A stretch of DNA of 45,377 bases from Candidatus Colenecus caballi. Its GTDB lineage: Bacteria > Bacteroidota > Bacteroidia > Bacteroidales > Bacteroidaceae. A program made the position numbers and the translations under genes. The notes under the pieces were generated by a model. It saw only the letters and a program-made list of their open reading frames with translations. It was not told where the DNA came from and ran no database searches. Within the stretch, counting starts at the first letter, position 1. Every line of letters begins with the position of its first letter. Below, piece after piece: positions 26,065 through 35,950 of the stretch. The stretch covers positions 1 to 45,377 of the forward strand of contig JAGHSY010000048.1 in assembly GCA_018065615.1 (NCBI GenBank). Reading direction: 5' to 3'.

Positions 26065-29000
26065 ATGAAAAAATCAAATTTTCTGACTAAGCATTCCGGG
26101 CTGCTGGGTTCAGCGGCTCTGGCCTTGGTTACAGCGTTTGGCATCACTTCGTGCCGACCCGACTATAACCTTGATACGGAATTCCCGGAATGGCTTGGAA
26201 CAAGTATCTATGAAACCCTGCAGCAGGGTTTTGAAGATGAAAACGGGAACCATATGAGTTTCTCGTATTTTGTGAGACTGATTGAGGATCGCGGTCAAGC
26301 TCCAATTCTAGCCAAGACAGGTACAAGAACGATGTTCGTCGCTGATGACGAGTCATTTGAGCGCTTCTTTGCAACAAACCGCATTTTCAAGAAGAGCCAT
26401 GCCGAAGGCGATTATGTCCGTTGCTATGAAGATCTGTCCAACGCGCAGAAGGATATGATTCTGAACGGCTCAACCTTGAACAACGTCTATCAGGTTGCAA
26501 TGCTTTCAAGTTCTAAGTCACCTGATGAGAACCAGCCCCCTGTCATGGGTAACAGTATGAGAAAGCTTTCCTCATCGACAATTTATGACACCATTCCAAT
26601 TGTCTATCCTGCCGAACTTCCCAACGGTCCCGAATGGAGACGCTTCAAGACTGATCCCAGCAAGGCCGGCGGTATTGCCCTCATGCAGAACGGTACGGTC
26701 AAGCCTATGATTTTCTTTGTAAATGACTTCCTCATAGCCCATAAGATAACCGATGACGACTATGATTTCCTGTTCAATCAGGGTGATTATGACAAACAGC
26801 ATATCAAGGCCAAGCGTGCTCCCACTGACGCAACTGTGAATGGAACAAGAATCAAGTTCCAGAACAAGAAGTGCTTCAACGGTTTCATCCACGTTATGGA
26901 AGACGTTGTCTATCTGCTGCCCAACATGGCTGAATATCTTCAGACTTCAGACAAGGCAAAGATTTACAGCCGCATTCTTGAACGCTTCAGTGCACCTTAT
27001 TATTTTGGCAGCTCAAGTTCACAGGACAACCGTCCTCAGAATGATGAGATAACAAAGACTGTAAATGGTCTTGTTGACGATGGTGCAATCAACATTCCCC
27101 GTCAGGATTCCGTATTTACCAAGATGTATCTGTCAAATCATACATACGGCGGTACGGACATCCGTTTCGTTCCCAGCAGAAAGAGTGTGAACAAGGACAA
27201 GTCACAGGTCCTCAAGTTCGATCCGGGCTGGAACTCCTATTATACACCTCAGGCCGGCGGCAATACTGAAACTTCAACACTGCTCCAGCAGAACATGGCA
27301 GTCATGCTTGTTCCGGTTGACTCTGTACTTTCAATATGGTGGCTCACCGGCAGCGGTAAGGAGCTCAGGGCAAGATACGGTCTGACCAAGTACAGAGGTC
27401 GCACAGATCTGACAGCCGATGAAGTTGCGGAAGATATGGACAGCGTTGATCTTGACGTCATTCTGGAACTTGTCAACAACAACATGCTGACGTCTCTGAC
27501 AAATTCTGTTCCCAGCAAGTTCGGCAATGTGCTCAACGATGCTCAGGACCCCATGTTTGAACAGCCGCGTGAAGCAGTCGGAACAATTGATTCTGTTGCA
27601 ATGTGCTGCAATGGTGCCATCTACTTCACCACAGCGGTATATTCACCTACTGCATACCGTTCGGTTTCATATCCTACACTTGTAAATGAAAAGCTGCAGA
27701 TAATGAAGTGGGCTGTCAAGAATGATGACATGTCATTCAGCGCATATCTGAATTCAATGGTTTCAACCTACAGTTTCTTCTGTCCTGTCGTATCCGATAC
27801 CGCAGCAACGAATCTGAACGGCAAGCTCATCTGGATTGATCCCGTATCATTCGGTGTCAAGCATTACGGTGACAATGACGCTTCAAAGAGTCTGACAGCA
27901 ATGGTATTCAACTATGACGAGACTCAGGAACCCAAGGTCCAGGGCGAAATCTACAGATATGATGAAACGACCGGTACCGTTACAGGCTCACGCGTAGGTG
28001 CTCCGGTGACAGATGAAACAATAATCTGCAACCGCCTCCGTGACCTTATGGACTACCATATTATAATAGGTGATGTTGAAAGACCAACATACACTGACGC
28101 TCAGGGATACAGCTATTTCCAGACCAAGGGCCGTGGAACCGTACGTTTCAAGAATGCGGCAGACTTCCATGACATGGATGTTCAGGGCGGCTGGCAGGTT
28201 GAGACAGGTCAGAAGATCAATATCATTGACCGCATTGACCTTTCAAGAGAGTCTGTATCTCACGGTAACGGTAGGACATACCTTATTGACAAGCCTTTGA
28301 TGACTTCAAGAAAGTCTGTATATGATGTCCTTTCAGACTCTGCAAACTATCCTGAATTCAATTCATTCTTCAAACTGATGAACAATGCTGCAGTGAATAT
28401 CTTCCAGAGCAGCAACAGCAGCGGCTATACAATAGGTTCCACTTATTGCGTATCGACCTTCAATACATATCATTACACCATGTATATTCCGTCCAGCAGG
28501 TCTGTGGATTCACTGCTGGCAACAGGAGTTCTCTGTTCAACAGATTATCTTGATTCAATAGACAACCATTATGCAGACCTGAAGATTGAATTGGAAGGAC
28601 TGTATGAATACAATCTGGATTCAGCCAAGATTGTTTACATTGATTCAATGAAACAGTTCCAGCGCAGAATGGTTGACGCCCAGCGTCTGCCAGGCAATTA
28701 TCAGATAGATACCACATACGACTACACTGTCAAGAAGTTCACTGATTACGAACGCGCAAAGCTCCAGAATTTCGTCAAGTACCATATCCAGGACAATTCA
28801 GTCTATTGTGACGCTGAATTCAATGCAGGTTATGACGAGCATGGTGCCAAGGCTACAATTGCCAAGTTTGAAACCGCTTACATGGATTCACTTGACCAGT
28901 TCGCCAAACTTACTGTTCAGGGCGGTGTCGGCATAACTCTGAAGGACCAGAACAACAATGTGGTCAATGTTCAGAAATATAAGAGCAGTTCAGATGCACA

Positions 29001-29157
29001 TCTCCCGTTGTGGAACATCATGTGCCGTGAGTATGAGTATGACGTAAAGAGTCTGGAAGACGAATCATCAACTGCCTCAGCTCAGTTAGAGACGTCTTCA
29101 TACGTTGTCCTCCACCTGATTGACAGGCCTCTGTGCAATGGTGAAGTGAAATTTTAA
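26065..29157 (+). CDS. Large FAS1 (fasciclin)-domain surface lipoprotein
   Basis: A 1030-residue lipoprotein; lipobox cysteine C30 in GITSC. Four FAS1-like repeats are visible, each ending in a variant of the closing motif 'NG-hydrophobic-x-x-x-D': NGFIHVMED at 272, NGAIYFTT at 516, NGRTYLIDKPL at 735 and YVVLHLIDRPLCNG at 1013. Matching opening motifs include TRTMFVADDESFERFF (near 87) and MAVMLVPVDSVL. The spacing of 220-280 residues is well above the ~140 of a classic FAS1 domain, so each repeat carries insertions. FAS1 domains mediate adhesion and protein or glycan contacts. Position before SusC suggests an accessory surface ligand-binding subunit. The binding partner is unknown. Confidence 0.75.
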   Translation: MKKSNFLTKHSGLLGSAALALVTAFGITSCRPDYNLDTEFPEWLGTSIYETLQQGFEDENGNHMSFSYFVRLIEDRGQAPILAKTGTRTMFVADDESFERFFATNRIFKKSHAEGDYVRCYEDLSNAQKDMILNGSTLNNVYQVAMLSSSKSPDENQPPVMGNSMRKLSSSTIYDTIPIVYPAELPNGPEWRRFKTDPSKAGGIALMQNGTVKPMIFFVNDFLIAHKITDDDYDFLFNQGDYDKQHIKAKRAPTDATVNGTRIKFQNKKCFNGFIHVMEDVVYLLPNMAEYLQTSDKAKIYSRILERFSAPYYFGSSSSQDNRPQNDEITKTVNGLVDDGAINIPRQDSVFTKMYLSNHTYGGTDIRFVPSRKSVNKDKSQVLKFDPGWNSYYTPQAGGNTETSTLLQQNMAVMLVPVDSVLSIWWLTGSGKELRARYGLTKYRGRTDLTADEVAEDMDSVDLDVILELVNNNMLTSLTNSVPSKFGNVLNDAQDPMFEQPREAVGTIDSVAMCCNGAIYFTTAVYSPTAYRSVSYPTLVNEKLQIMKWAVKNDDMSFSAYLNSMVSTYSFFCPVVSDTAATNLNGKLIWIDPVSFGVKHYGDNDASKSLTAMVFNYDETQEPKVQGEIYRYDETTGTVTGSRVGAPVTDETIICNRLRDLMDYHIIIGDVERPTYTDAQGYSYFQTKGRGTVRFKNAADFHDMDVQGGWQVETGQKINIIDRIDLSRESVSHGNGRTYLIDKPLMTSRKSVYDVLSDSANYPEFNSFFKLMNNAAVNIFQSSNSSGYTIGSTYCVSTFNTYHYTMYIPSSRSVDSLLATGVLCSTDYLDSIDNHYADLKIELEGLYEYNLDSAKIVYIDSMKQFQRRMVDAQRLPGNYQIDTTYDYTVKKFTDYERAKLQNFVKYHIQDNSVYCDAEFNAGYDEHGAKATIAKFETAYMDSLDQFAKLTVQGGVGITLKDQNNNVVNVQKYKSSSDAHLPLWNIMCREYEYDVKSLEDESSTASAQLETSSYVVLHLIDRPLCNGEVKF

Positions 29158-29169
29158 CCAGCAAACTAA

Positions 29170-32100
29170 ATGACAATGAAATACAGAAACAGATTATTGA
29201 GAGCGGCTGCAGCGTTATCACTGGCCACTCTGCCCAGTTTGCTTTTCGCTCAGAAGGCTGGCGATGTCATCAGTGGTGTCATTGAAGATAAGGAAGGCCC
29301 CATGATGATGGTGAACGTTACAGAAAGAGATGCTGCCGACCGTATCGTGGCGCATGCCATCACTGACATTAACGGTGAATTCTCTTTCCGTCTGGTAAGT
29401 CCGAAAAACAGGATACAGATTACGTATGTAGGTTATGAAACGGTGGATATTCCAATCACCAAGACCTACTACGAGATTATGATGAATGATAACACTGAGA
29501 TTCCTGAAGTTGAGATCAAGGCTGACCGTGTCCAGGAAACCAGCGGTCTTCCTATTCCACTGCGTGAAGCTTCCAATTCAGTCCAGACCATCAATATGGA
29601 GGAATTTGAAGGACTTGGCATAACAACCGTCGATGAAGCTCTTCAGGGACGTATTGCAGGTCTTGACATCGTATTCAATTCAGGTGACCTTGGTGCCCGT
29701 TCTACCATGCACCTTCGTGGTGTTGCAACAATGACCGGTGATGCCAACCCCCTGATTGTGGTCGATGGAAACATTTGGGAAGTTGCCAGCAACCTGGTCA
29801 ACAACTTTGACTTCCAGAACAATTCACAGGACTCTGAAAAGGTCTCTGAACTTTTGAACATCAACCCTGAAGACATTGCTTCAATATTAGTGCTGAAAGA
29901 TGCCGCTGCTACAGCAATCTGGGGTGCACGCGGTTCAAACGGTGTCATGGAAATCAAGACCAAGCGCGGTCAGCGCGGTAAGACCCGTGTGAACTACTCA
30001 TACAGATTCAACGGAACATGGCAGCCTGAAGGTTATCAGCTCATGACCGGTGACGAATACACAATGTATATAAAGGAAGCATTCTTCAATCCAAGACTTG
30101 ATGATGCTCTTGTCAATGGCATTCCTGAAATCAACTACGTTCAGAAGGGCTTCTCGGAATATGAAATGTTCAATGACAATACAGACTGGGTGGGCGCTGT
30201 CAAGCAGTTCGGTGCACAGCATTCACACAACGTATCCGTATCAGGTGGTGGTGACAAGGCCAACTTCCGTATTTCTGCCGGTTTCGACAACCAGACAGGT
30301 TCTGTCATCGGTCAGAAGATGAACCGTTTCACAACCCGTATTGCATTTGACTACTTTGTGTCAGACCGTATCAAGGTCACCACAAACTTCTCAATGACAT
30401 ACTCAAAGAACAAGCAGAATTCCGCTGCTATCGGTTCTGCCATGAGAATGATGCCTAACATGGCAATCTATTATCAGGATGCCAACGGCAATTCGACCGG
30501 AGAATATTACCAGATGCTTGCTACCGCATCAAAACAGCTTCCGCAGCAGAGCAATCCTATTGCAGAGGCCGATTACAAGCAGCAGTACAGCACTTCACTC
30601 AATGTCAATCCAGAATTCCAGCTGGTTTACAATCTTCTGGGTCTTGAGAACAATGAAACCAAGCTCACTTATGATGCCCGCGTGACATTCGGTGTTACCA
30701 ACAGCGGCAGTGATTCATTCACTCCGATGTCACTGAGCAACAAGACCTGGTCTGATTCAGGCATCAACTCGACATCATCGAATGCCAGCAAGAGTTCATC
30801 AATAGGTACCACACATTCTCTTACCTTCATTCCCCATCTGAGAAATGAGAACCATTCATTCATGGCCATGGTAAGATTCCAGCTGAACACCAGCAACAAC
30901 AAGAACCAGTCAATGAGCAAGTACGGTCTGCCTACCGGACGCACTCTTACATCACCGGGTCTTGTCGGTAACATTTCAGACGGCGGTTTCAGCACCGGTG
31001 CAAGTGAAAGCCGCAGCATGAACGCTACGTTTACAGCCCACTATTCATATAAGAGCAAATATTCATTTGACCTTACCACACGTTCAGACGGAAGCACCCG
31101 TTTCGGTGATGCAAAGCGCTGGGGTACATTCCCTGCCGTTTCAGGACGTTGGAATATCAGTGATGAAAAGTGGTTTGACTATCTGCGTCAGACAGGCTGG
31201 CTTACAATGATGGCTGCACGTGTCAGCTGGGGTATCACAGGTAACGCTCCCGGCAGCGACGGTCTGTATTACAGCAAGTACAGCACGGGTCAGAACTCAT
31301 ACATGTCAACCCCGACCATCTATCCGTCAAATATCCGTCTAAGCAGCATGCAGTGGGAGGAAACCACATCATGGAACCTGGGTTTCGACTTCGGACTGAT
31401 TCATGACAGACTGAATGCCAATGTTGACATATACACACGTACAACAGAAAAGATGCTTAACAACGGTTATTCAATTCCTACATCATCAGGTTTTGAATCA
31501 CTTGCATACGTAAATGAAGGTTCAATGAGCAATGAAGGCTGGGAATTCAATCTGAATGCCAACCGTATCATTTCAAAGAGAATAGGTGGCAAGGACCTTA
31601 ATGTGAATGTCAACATTTCATTTGCTGACAACACCAACCAGATTCTTGACATGAATCCCACAATGCTTGAGAAGATGAACAGGGACTGGGACCGCAAGAA
31701 TGGCAGCTATCTGTCATACGTGGCACTGAAGAATGCCTTCGGTTCAATCTACGGTTTCAAGTACCTTGGCGTTTATCAGTACAGCAAGTATTCAGAGGTT
31801 GAAGTTCCCGGTGTCAGCGGTCCCAATGCTCCTGTAGTTAAGGACGCTGACGGAAATGTCATTCTCAATTCAAAGGGCAAGACCAAACCCATGATGTTTG
31901 ACTATGGTTCAACCAACCAGTACACATTTGTAGGCGGTGATGCCATTTATGAGGATATCAACCATGACGGTAACATCAATGAACTTGATATTGTCTATCT
32001 GGGCAGCTCACTTCCAAAACTCAATGGCGGTTTCGGTGTGAACATGTCATGGGGCCGTCTTTCATGGAACAACCAGTTCAATTTCCGCTACGGTAACAGA

Positions 32101-32502
32101 ATTGTGAACGGTTCCAGAATGAATGCCGAATGCATGTACAATACAGACAACACTTCGGCCGCTGTCAACTGGCGCTGGAGAGTTGAAGGCGATGAAACTG
32201 TAATGCCACGCGCCCTATATCAGGCAGGTTTCAACTATCTGGGCAGTGACCGCTATGTAGAAGACGGCTCATTCCTGCGTTGGAACTACACGGCATTGAG
32301 CTATTCTCTTGATCCTACAATTACCAAGAAGATCGGTCTTGGCGGCGTAAGCTTCAACCTCAACCTCAACAACGTACTGGTATGGACCAAATATACCGGT
32401 ATGGACCCTGAAGTTGGCGGCGGTACCGGTTCGGTTGCCCAGGACAATTCTCAGACACCGCGTTCAAAGCAGTTCACATTCGGTGTTTCAGTTCAGTTCT
32501 AA
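29170..32502 (+). CDS. SusC/RagA-family TonB-dependent outer-membrane transporter (first copy)
   Basis: A 1110-residue outer-membrane channel importing oligomers with energy from TonB. Signal peptide MTMKYRNRLLRAAAALSLATLPSLLFAQ (a start at 29176 is equally possible). A carboxypeptidase-regulatory-like domain follows (~30-110; GVIEDKEGPMMMVNVTERD ... YVGYETVDI). The plug starts near residue 135 (SVQTINMEEFEGLGITTVDEALQGRIAGLDIV) and carries the SusC signature LKDAAATAIWGARGSNGVMEIKTKRG near 250. The remaining ~840 residues form the barrel, ending in a terminal Phe (FGVSVQF), the usual Bam signal. No STN domain is present, so no anti-sigma signalling arm. It is followed by its SusD partner 19 nt later. 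Confidence 0.95.
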   Translation: MTMKYRNRLLRAAAALSLATLPSLLFAQKAGDVISGVIEDKEGPMMMVNVTERDAADRIVAHAITDINGEFSFRLVSPKNRIQITYVGYETVDIPITKTYYEIMMNDNTEIPEVEIKADRVQETSGLPIPLREASNSVQTINMEEFEGLGITTVDEALQGRIAGLDIVFNSGDLGARSTMHLRGVATMTGDANPLIVVDGNIWEVASNLVNNFDFQNNSQDSEKVSELLNINPEDIASILVLKDAAATAIWGARGSNGVMEIKTKRGQRGKTRVNYSYRFNGTWQPEGYQLMTGDEYTMYIKEAFFNPRLDDALVNGIPEINYVQKGFSEYEMFNDNTDWVGAVKQFGAQHSHNVSVSGGGDKANFRISAGFDNQTGSVIGQKMNRFTTRIAFDYFVSDRIKVTTNFSMTYSKNKQNSAAIGSAMRMMPNMAIYYQDANGNSTGEYYQMLATASKQLPQQSNPIAEADYKQQYSTSLNVNPEFQLVYNLLGLENNETKLTYDARVTFGVTNSGSDSFTPMSLSNKTWSDSGINSTSSNASKSSSIGTTHSLTFIPHLRNENHSFMAMVRFQLNTSNNKNQSMSKYGLPTGRTLTSPGLVGNISDGGFSTGASESRSMNATFTAHYSYKSKYSFDLTTRSDGSTRFGDAKRWGTFPAVSGRWNISDEKWFDYLRQTGWLTMMAARVSWGITGNAPGSDGLYYSKYSTGQNSYMSTPTIYPSNIRLSSMQWEETTSWNLGFDFGLIHDRLNANVDIYTRTTEKMLNNGYSIPTSSGFESLAYVNEGSMSNEGWEFNLNANRIISKRIGGKDLNVNVNISFADNTNQILDMNPTMLEKMNRDWDRKNGSYLSYVALKNAFGSIYGFKYLGVYQYSKYSEVEVPGVSGPNAPVVKDADGNVILNSKGKTKPMMFDYGSTNQYTFVGGDAIYEDINHDGNINELDIVYLGSSLPKLNGGFGVNMSWGRLSWNNQFNFRYGNRIVNGSRMNAECMYNTDNTSAAVNWRWRVEGDETVMPRALYQAGFNYLGSDRYVEDGSFLRWNYTALSYSLDPTITKKIGLGGVSFNLNLNNVLVWTKYTGMDPEVGGGTGSVAQDNSQTPRSKQFTFGVSVQF

Positions 32503-32521
32503 CCTTAAACAGTAAGGAAGT

Positions 32522-34246
32522 ATGAAAAAGATAAATTCTTTGTTTTGCATAGCACTGATGGGCGCATCGCTCTCATCATGTAATGATTTCCTCACACTGA
32601 TGCCTCTGAACGAAATCGTTCTTGAAAACTTCTGGACTGACAAGTCCGATGTTGAAAGTGTGCTTTTGGGCGCATATTCCGCTCTGGAGTCATCAGACTG
32701 TGTCTTGAGAATGTCCGCTTGGGGCGAAATGCGCTCTGACAATATCATTGCTGCAGACAACGCAGGTGATGATATCAAGCAGATAACCAAGGACAACATT
32801 CTGTCCACCAACACTTATACCAAATACAAGTGCTTCTATGATGTTATCAACCGTGCAAATACGGTTCTCCATTTTGCACCCGAGGTTGCTGAAAAGGACC
32901 CGAACTATACCGGAGCAGAACTTCAGAACACCATAGCCGAGGCCGTTGCACTGCGCGCACTTTCATACTGGTATCTGATACGTGCATATAAGGACGTGCC
33001 TTATACTACAGTTCCTTCAATTGATGACACCCATGACTTCTTCATCGGACAGAGTTCATTTGAAGAGATTTTGGACAACCTGATTGCCGACCTTGACTCT
33101 GTTGAGCGTTATTCAGTCAACAAATACACAAGTGATCTGGCCAATACAGCCCGTTTTACCAGAGTGTCAATCAATGCCATGCTGGCTGACATGTACCTTT
33201 GGAAAGCTGCTGACTACAGGCTTGACAAGTCCGAAGTCCAGAAATACCTTGACCTGTGCATTGAGCGCTGTGAAAAGGTTGAACAGCTCAAGATGGATGA
33301 CTATGAGAAGCTCAAGGCCAAGAAGGGTACTGACTGCACTGTCGAACTGTTCGGTAAGGATACAATGTACCCCCTCATATCTGAAAATTACAAATCCAAC
33401 GGCGCATCTGTCCAAGGCAACGTCTATAATGAAATGTTCGGTGACGGCAACTGCTTTGAGATACTGTTCGAACTGCCATTTGACAGTAAAGTGAAGAATC
33501 CGCTGGTGGAATCGTATTACAATGGTAAAGAATTGAACGGCGGAAACCTTTATGCCTCAATTGAAGTAGGTAAGGAAAAGGGCAATGAAGTGTTCACCAT
33601 GTATGACTGCCGCTATCAGCACAACATCAAGAAACTTTCAACTGAAAGCAGCAATTTCGGCATTACCAAGTATGCTTATCAGAGTCTGAAGTTTGACATT
33701 TCTACCGGAACTGTACAGGGTAAGGACGGTAAGGGTCGTGAAAACACTTCGCCCAACTGGATCATTTACCGTTACACCGATGTCCTTCTCATGAAGGCCG
33801 AAGCTCTGGTACTCAAGTCAAAGTCACTTGGCACAGCAGATTCAGTAAGCACCATAAAGGCTGACCTTCTGAATCAGGCATTCCAGATTGTATATGCAAT
33901 CAACTATCGTGCAGTAAACAGAATAACTGAACTTAAGAAGACCGATTATCCTGATGATGCCACAATGGAGGAACTTGTTCTGCAGGAACGCCGCCGTGAA
34001 CTTATGTTTGAAGGCAAGCGCTGGTTTGACCTTGTGCGCAGGGCAAGAAACGAAGGCAACACCAAGACCCTTTGGGACAACGTGTCAACAAAGTATGAGT
34101 CTTCCACTGCAAGCGCAGTCCGTATCAAACTGTCCGATATGGATGCCATGTACTTCCCGTTGAACCGTGATGAAATCAAGATCAACAATCTTCTTATACA
34201 GAATCATGTATATCTGGAGGAAGAGGAAGTTCAGAAAGCTAATTAA
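32522..34246 (+). CDS. SusD/RagB-family nutrient-binding lipoprotein (first copy)
   Basis: A 574-residue lipoprotein lid of the SusC channel. The lipobox cysteine is C20 (ASLSSC). The early motif NDFLTLMPLNEIVLENFWTDKSDVESVLLGAYSAL is typical, the TPR-like middle contains ALRALSYWYLIRAYKDVPYTTVP, and the C-terminal signature LQERRRELMFEGKRWFDLVRRARNEGN identifies the RagB/SusD family. It directly follows its SusC partner (19-nt gap with TAAGGAAG as ribosome-binding region) and precedes a FAS1 lipoprotein by 5 nt. The ligand is unknown. Confidence 0.95.
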   Translation: MKKINSLFCIALMGASLSSCNDFLTLMPLNEIVLENFWTDKSDVESVLLGAYSALESSDCVLRMSAWGEMRSDNIIAADNAGDDIKQITKDNILSTNTYTKYKCFYDVINRANTVLHFAPEVAEKDPNYTGAELQNTIAEAVALRALSYWYLIRAYKDVPYTTVPSIDDTHDFFIGQSSFEEILDNLIADLDSVERYSVNKYTSDLANTARFTRVSINAMLADMYLWKAADYRLDKSEVQKYLDLCIERCEKVEQLKMDDYEKLKAKKGTDCTVELFGKDTMYPLISENYKSNGASVQGNVYNEMFGDGNCFEILFELPFDSKVKNPLVESYYNGKELNGGNLYASIEVGKEKGNEVFTMYDCRYQHNIKKLSTESSNFGITKYAYQSLKFDISTGTVQGKDGKGRENTSPNWIIYRYTDVLLMKAEALVLKSKSLGTADSVSTIKADLLNQAFQIVYAINYRAVNRITELKKTDYPDDATMEELVLQERRRELMFEGKRWFDLVRRARNEGNTKTLWDNVSTKYESSTASAVRIKLSDMDAMYFPLNRDEIKINNLLIQNHVYLEEEEVQKAN

Positions 34247-34278
34247 CAGTCATGCAGAACGAAAAAACAACAATTGAT

Positions 34279-35934
34279 ATGAAACATAAATTCAATTCAC
34301 TAAAGAAGACCGTATGGCTGCTGTCATCCGTTCTCGTTTTAGCGTCTTGTGAAAGTGATGCCTGGAAGGACCACTATCAGTATAATGGTGGTGGTACTCC
34401 GGTAAAGACACTTGCCGAAACATTGTCGGGCAATCCGGATGCCGAAAAGTTTGTTCAGGCTCTGAAGAATACATACATGTTCAACGGTGACAAGCAGATG
34501 ATGCTTACCTATTGGGAAATGCTTAAGGAAAGCCAGTTCCTGACAGTATGGCTGCCTTTGGAATCAAAGGTTCCGGATTCAATCTGGACTGAAGCACTCA
34601 AGGACCTTACAGACAAGACCAAGGACCACAAGAAAGTGTCAACCCAGTTCATACTGAATCATATAGCCCATTTCAATCACGCTGTCAGCGGCAGTACCAA
34701 GGGCAAGATCTATATGTTGAGTGACAAGTCCTATGAAACATATTCGGACAAGATTGACGCATTCCCTTATCTTAAAACCAATATCCGCTGCACAAACGGT
34801 ATCATTCATGAAATTGACGGTTATCTTGATTACCGCACAAGCATTTATGAATATCTGGTCAACAGTCCGGAATACAAGAACGTTCTTGGTGACTGGCTGA
34901 AAAAATATACCATTGAGGAAGTTGACGCCAAGAAGAGTGTCGCAGCCGGTATCAACAGCAACGGTGAAATGGAATATGTTGACTCAGTAATGGTCAAGAC
35001 CAGTGTCATCATGAAGAAATACGGTCTTATCAGTGCAGAAGACAGTTCATATTATCTGGTTCTGGCCGATCCTGAAGTTTGGACAAACAAATATGAGGAA
35101 GTCAAGCCCTGGTTCACATACGCAGAATATCTGGAAGGAGCTGATTCCCTGCAGGAATACAATACCCAGTGTGCACTGCTGACTGACGCTTTCTTCAACA
35201 TGAATATCCAGAAACACCCTGAAGACGAAATCAAGTCAACGCTGTACAACAGATATGAGTCATATGATGATTCAATACCTTATCATGTATATAAGAACCC
35301 GTCACAGCCGGGTGGCCTGTTTGATACAAAGTATAAGGCCTGCAGCAACGGCCGTGTCTATATCTGGGACCGCTGGCCGTTTGACGACAGCCGTACATTC
35401 AACCGTACCATCAAGCTTGAAGCAGAGAATGCAAAGATTGAAGGCAACAACCTTTTCACCAATCCCCGTTATGTGACAAAGATCAATGGCCAGAATCTTG
35501 AAAAGATGATTACCGTTATGGAAGTTTACGGCAATTCAAAGGACTGGCAGGCAACATTCTCAATTGATAACAATCTGAAGGGCAAGTATAATGTAAAGAT
35601 TGTGATGGCCCCTAACGACACAAAGAAATACAAGGGCAACATTATGAAATACAAGTTCCACCCAAGTGTTACTTACATCGAACAGAAATCAACTGCTACT
35701 TTGCTTGACCAGTATACAGGTTCAGGTCCGAAGAAGAAAAAGACAGTATTTGAGAATGATGTCACCAAACTGGATACCATTTCTATCGGTACTATTGACG
35801 TTCCTGCATGCAACTACAACTTGGACAGCAAGTTGAGACTGACCATTGAATGTTACATATATTCAAATGATGTTCAGGACCATACCGAACAGATGTGGAT
35901 TGACTGCATTATGTTGGAACCAGTCGTTGAATGA
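34279..35934 (+). CDS. Two-FAS1-domain lipoprotein with C-terminal beta-sandwich
   Basis: A 551-residue lipoprotein from ATG 34279; the ATG at 34252 adds nine residues before the signal peptide. The lipobox cysteine is C24 (VLASC). FAS1 repeat 1 runs from TLAETLSGNPDAEKFVQAL through FLTVWLPLESKV and FILNHIAHFN to TNGIIHEIDGYLDYR; repeat 2 runs from TSIYEYLVNSPEYKNVLG through SYYLVLADPEVW to SNGRVYIWDRWPF. The last ~170 residues (IKLEAENAKIEGNN onward, ending WIDCIMLEPVVE) read as a beta-sandwich resembling carbohydrate-binding modules. It is the first gene of the second FAS1-SusC-SusD triad. Probable role: surface ligand-binding accessory protein. The enzymatic residues of a hydrolase are not seen. 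Confidence 0.78.
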   Translation: MKHKFNSLKKTVWLLSSVLVLASCESDAWKDHYQYNGGGTPVKTLAETLSGNPDAEKFVQALKNTYMFNGDKQMMLTYWEMLKESQFLTVWLPLESKVPDSIWTEALKDLTDKTKDHKKVSTQFILNHIAHFNHAVSGSTKGKIYMLSDKSYETYSDKIDAFPYLKTNIRCTNGIIHEIDGYLDYRTSIYEYLVNSPEYKNVLGDWLKKYTIEEVDAKKSVAAGINSNGEMEYVDSVMVKTSVIMKKYGLISAEDSSYYLVLADPEVWTNKYEEVKPWFTYAEYLEGADSLQEYNTQCALLTDAFFNMNIQKHPEDEIKSTLYNRYESYDDSIPYHVYKNPSQPGGLFDTKYKACSNGRVYIWDRWPFDDSRTFNRTIKLEAENAKIEGNNLFTNPRYVTKINGQNLEKMITVMEVYGNSKDWQATFSIDNNLKGKYNVKIVMAPNDTKKYKGNIMKYKFHPSVTYIEQKSTATLLDQYTGSGPKKKKTVFENDVTKLDTISIGTIDVPACNYNLDSKLRLTIECYIYSNDVQDHTEQMWIDCIMLEPVVE

Positions 35935-35950
35935 ATAAAAAGCAAACAAT

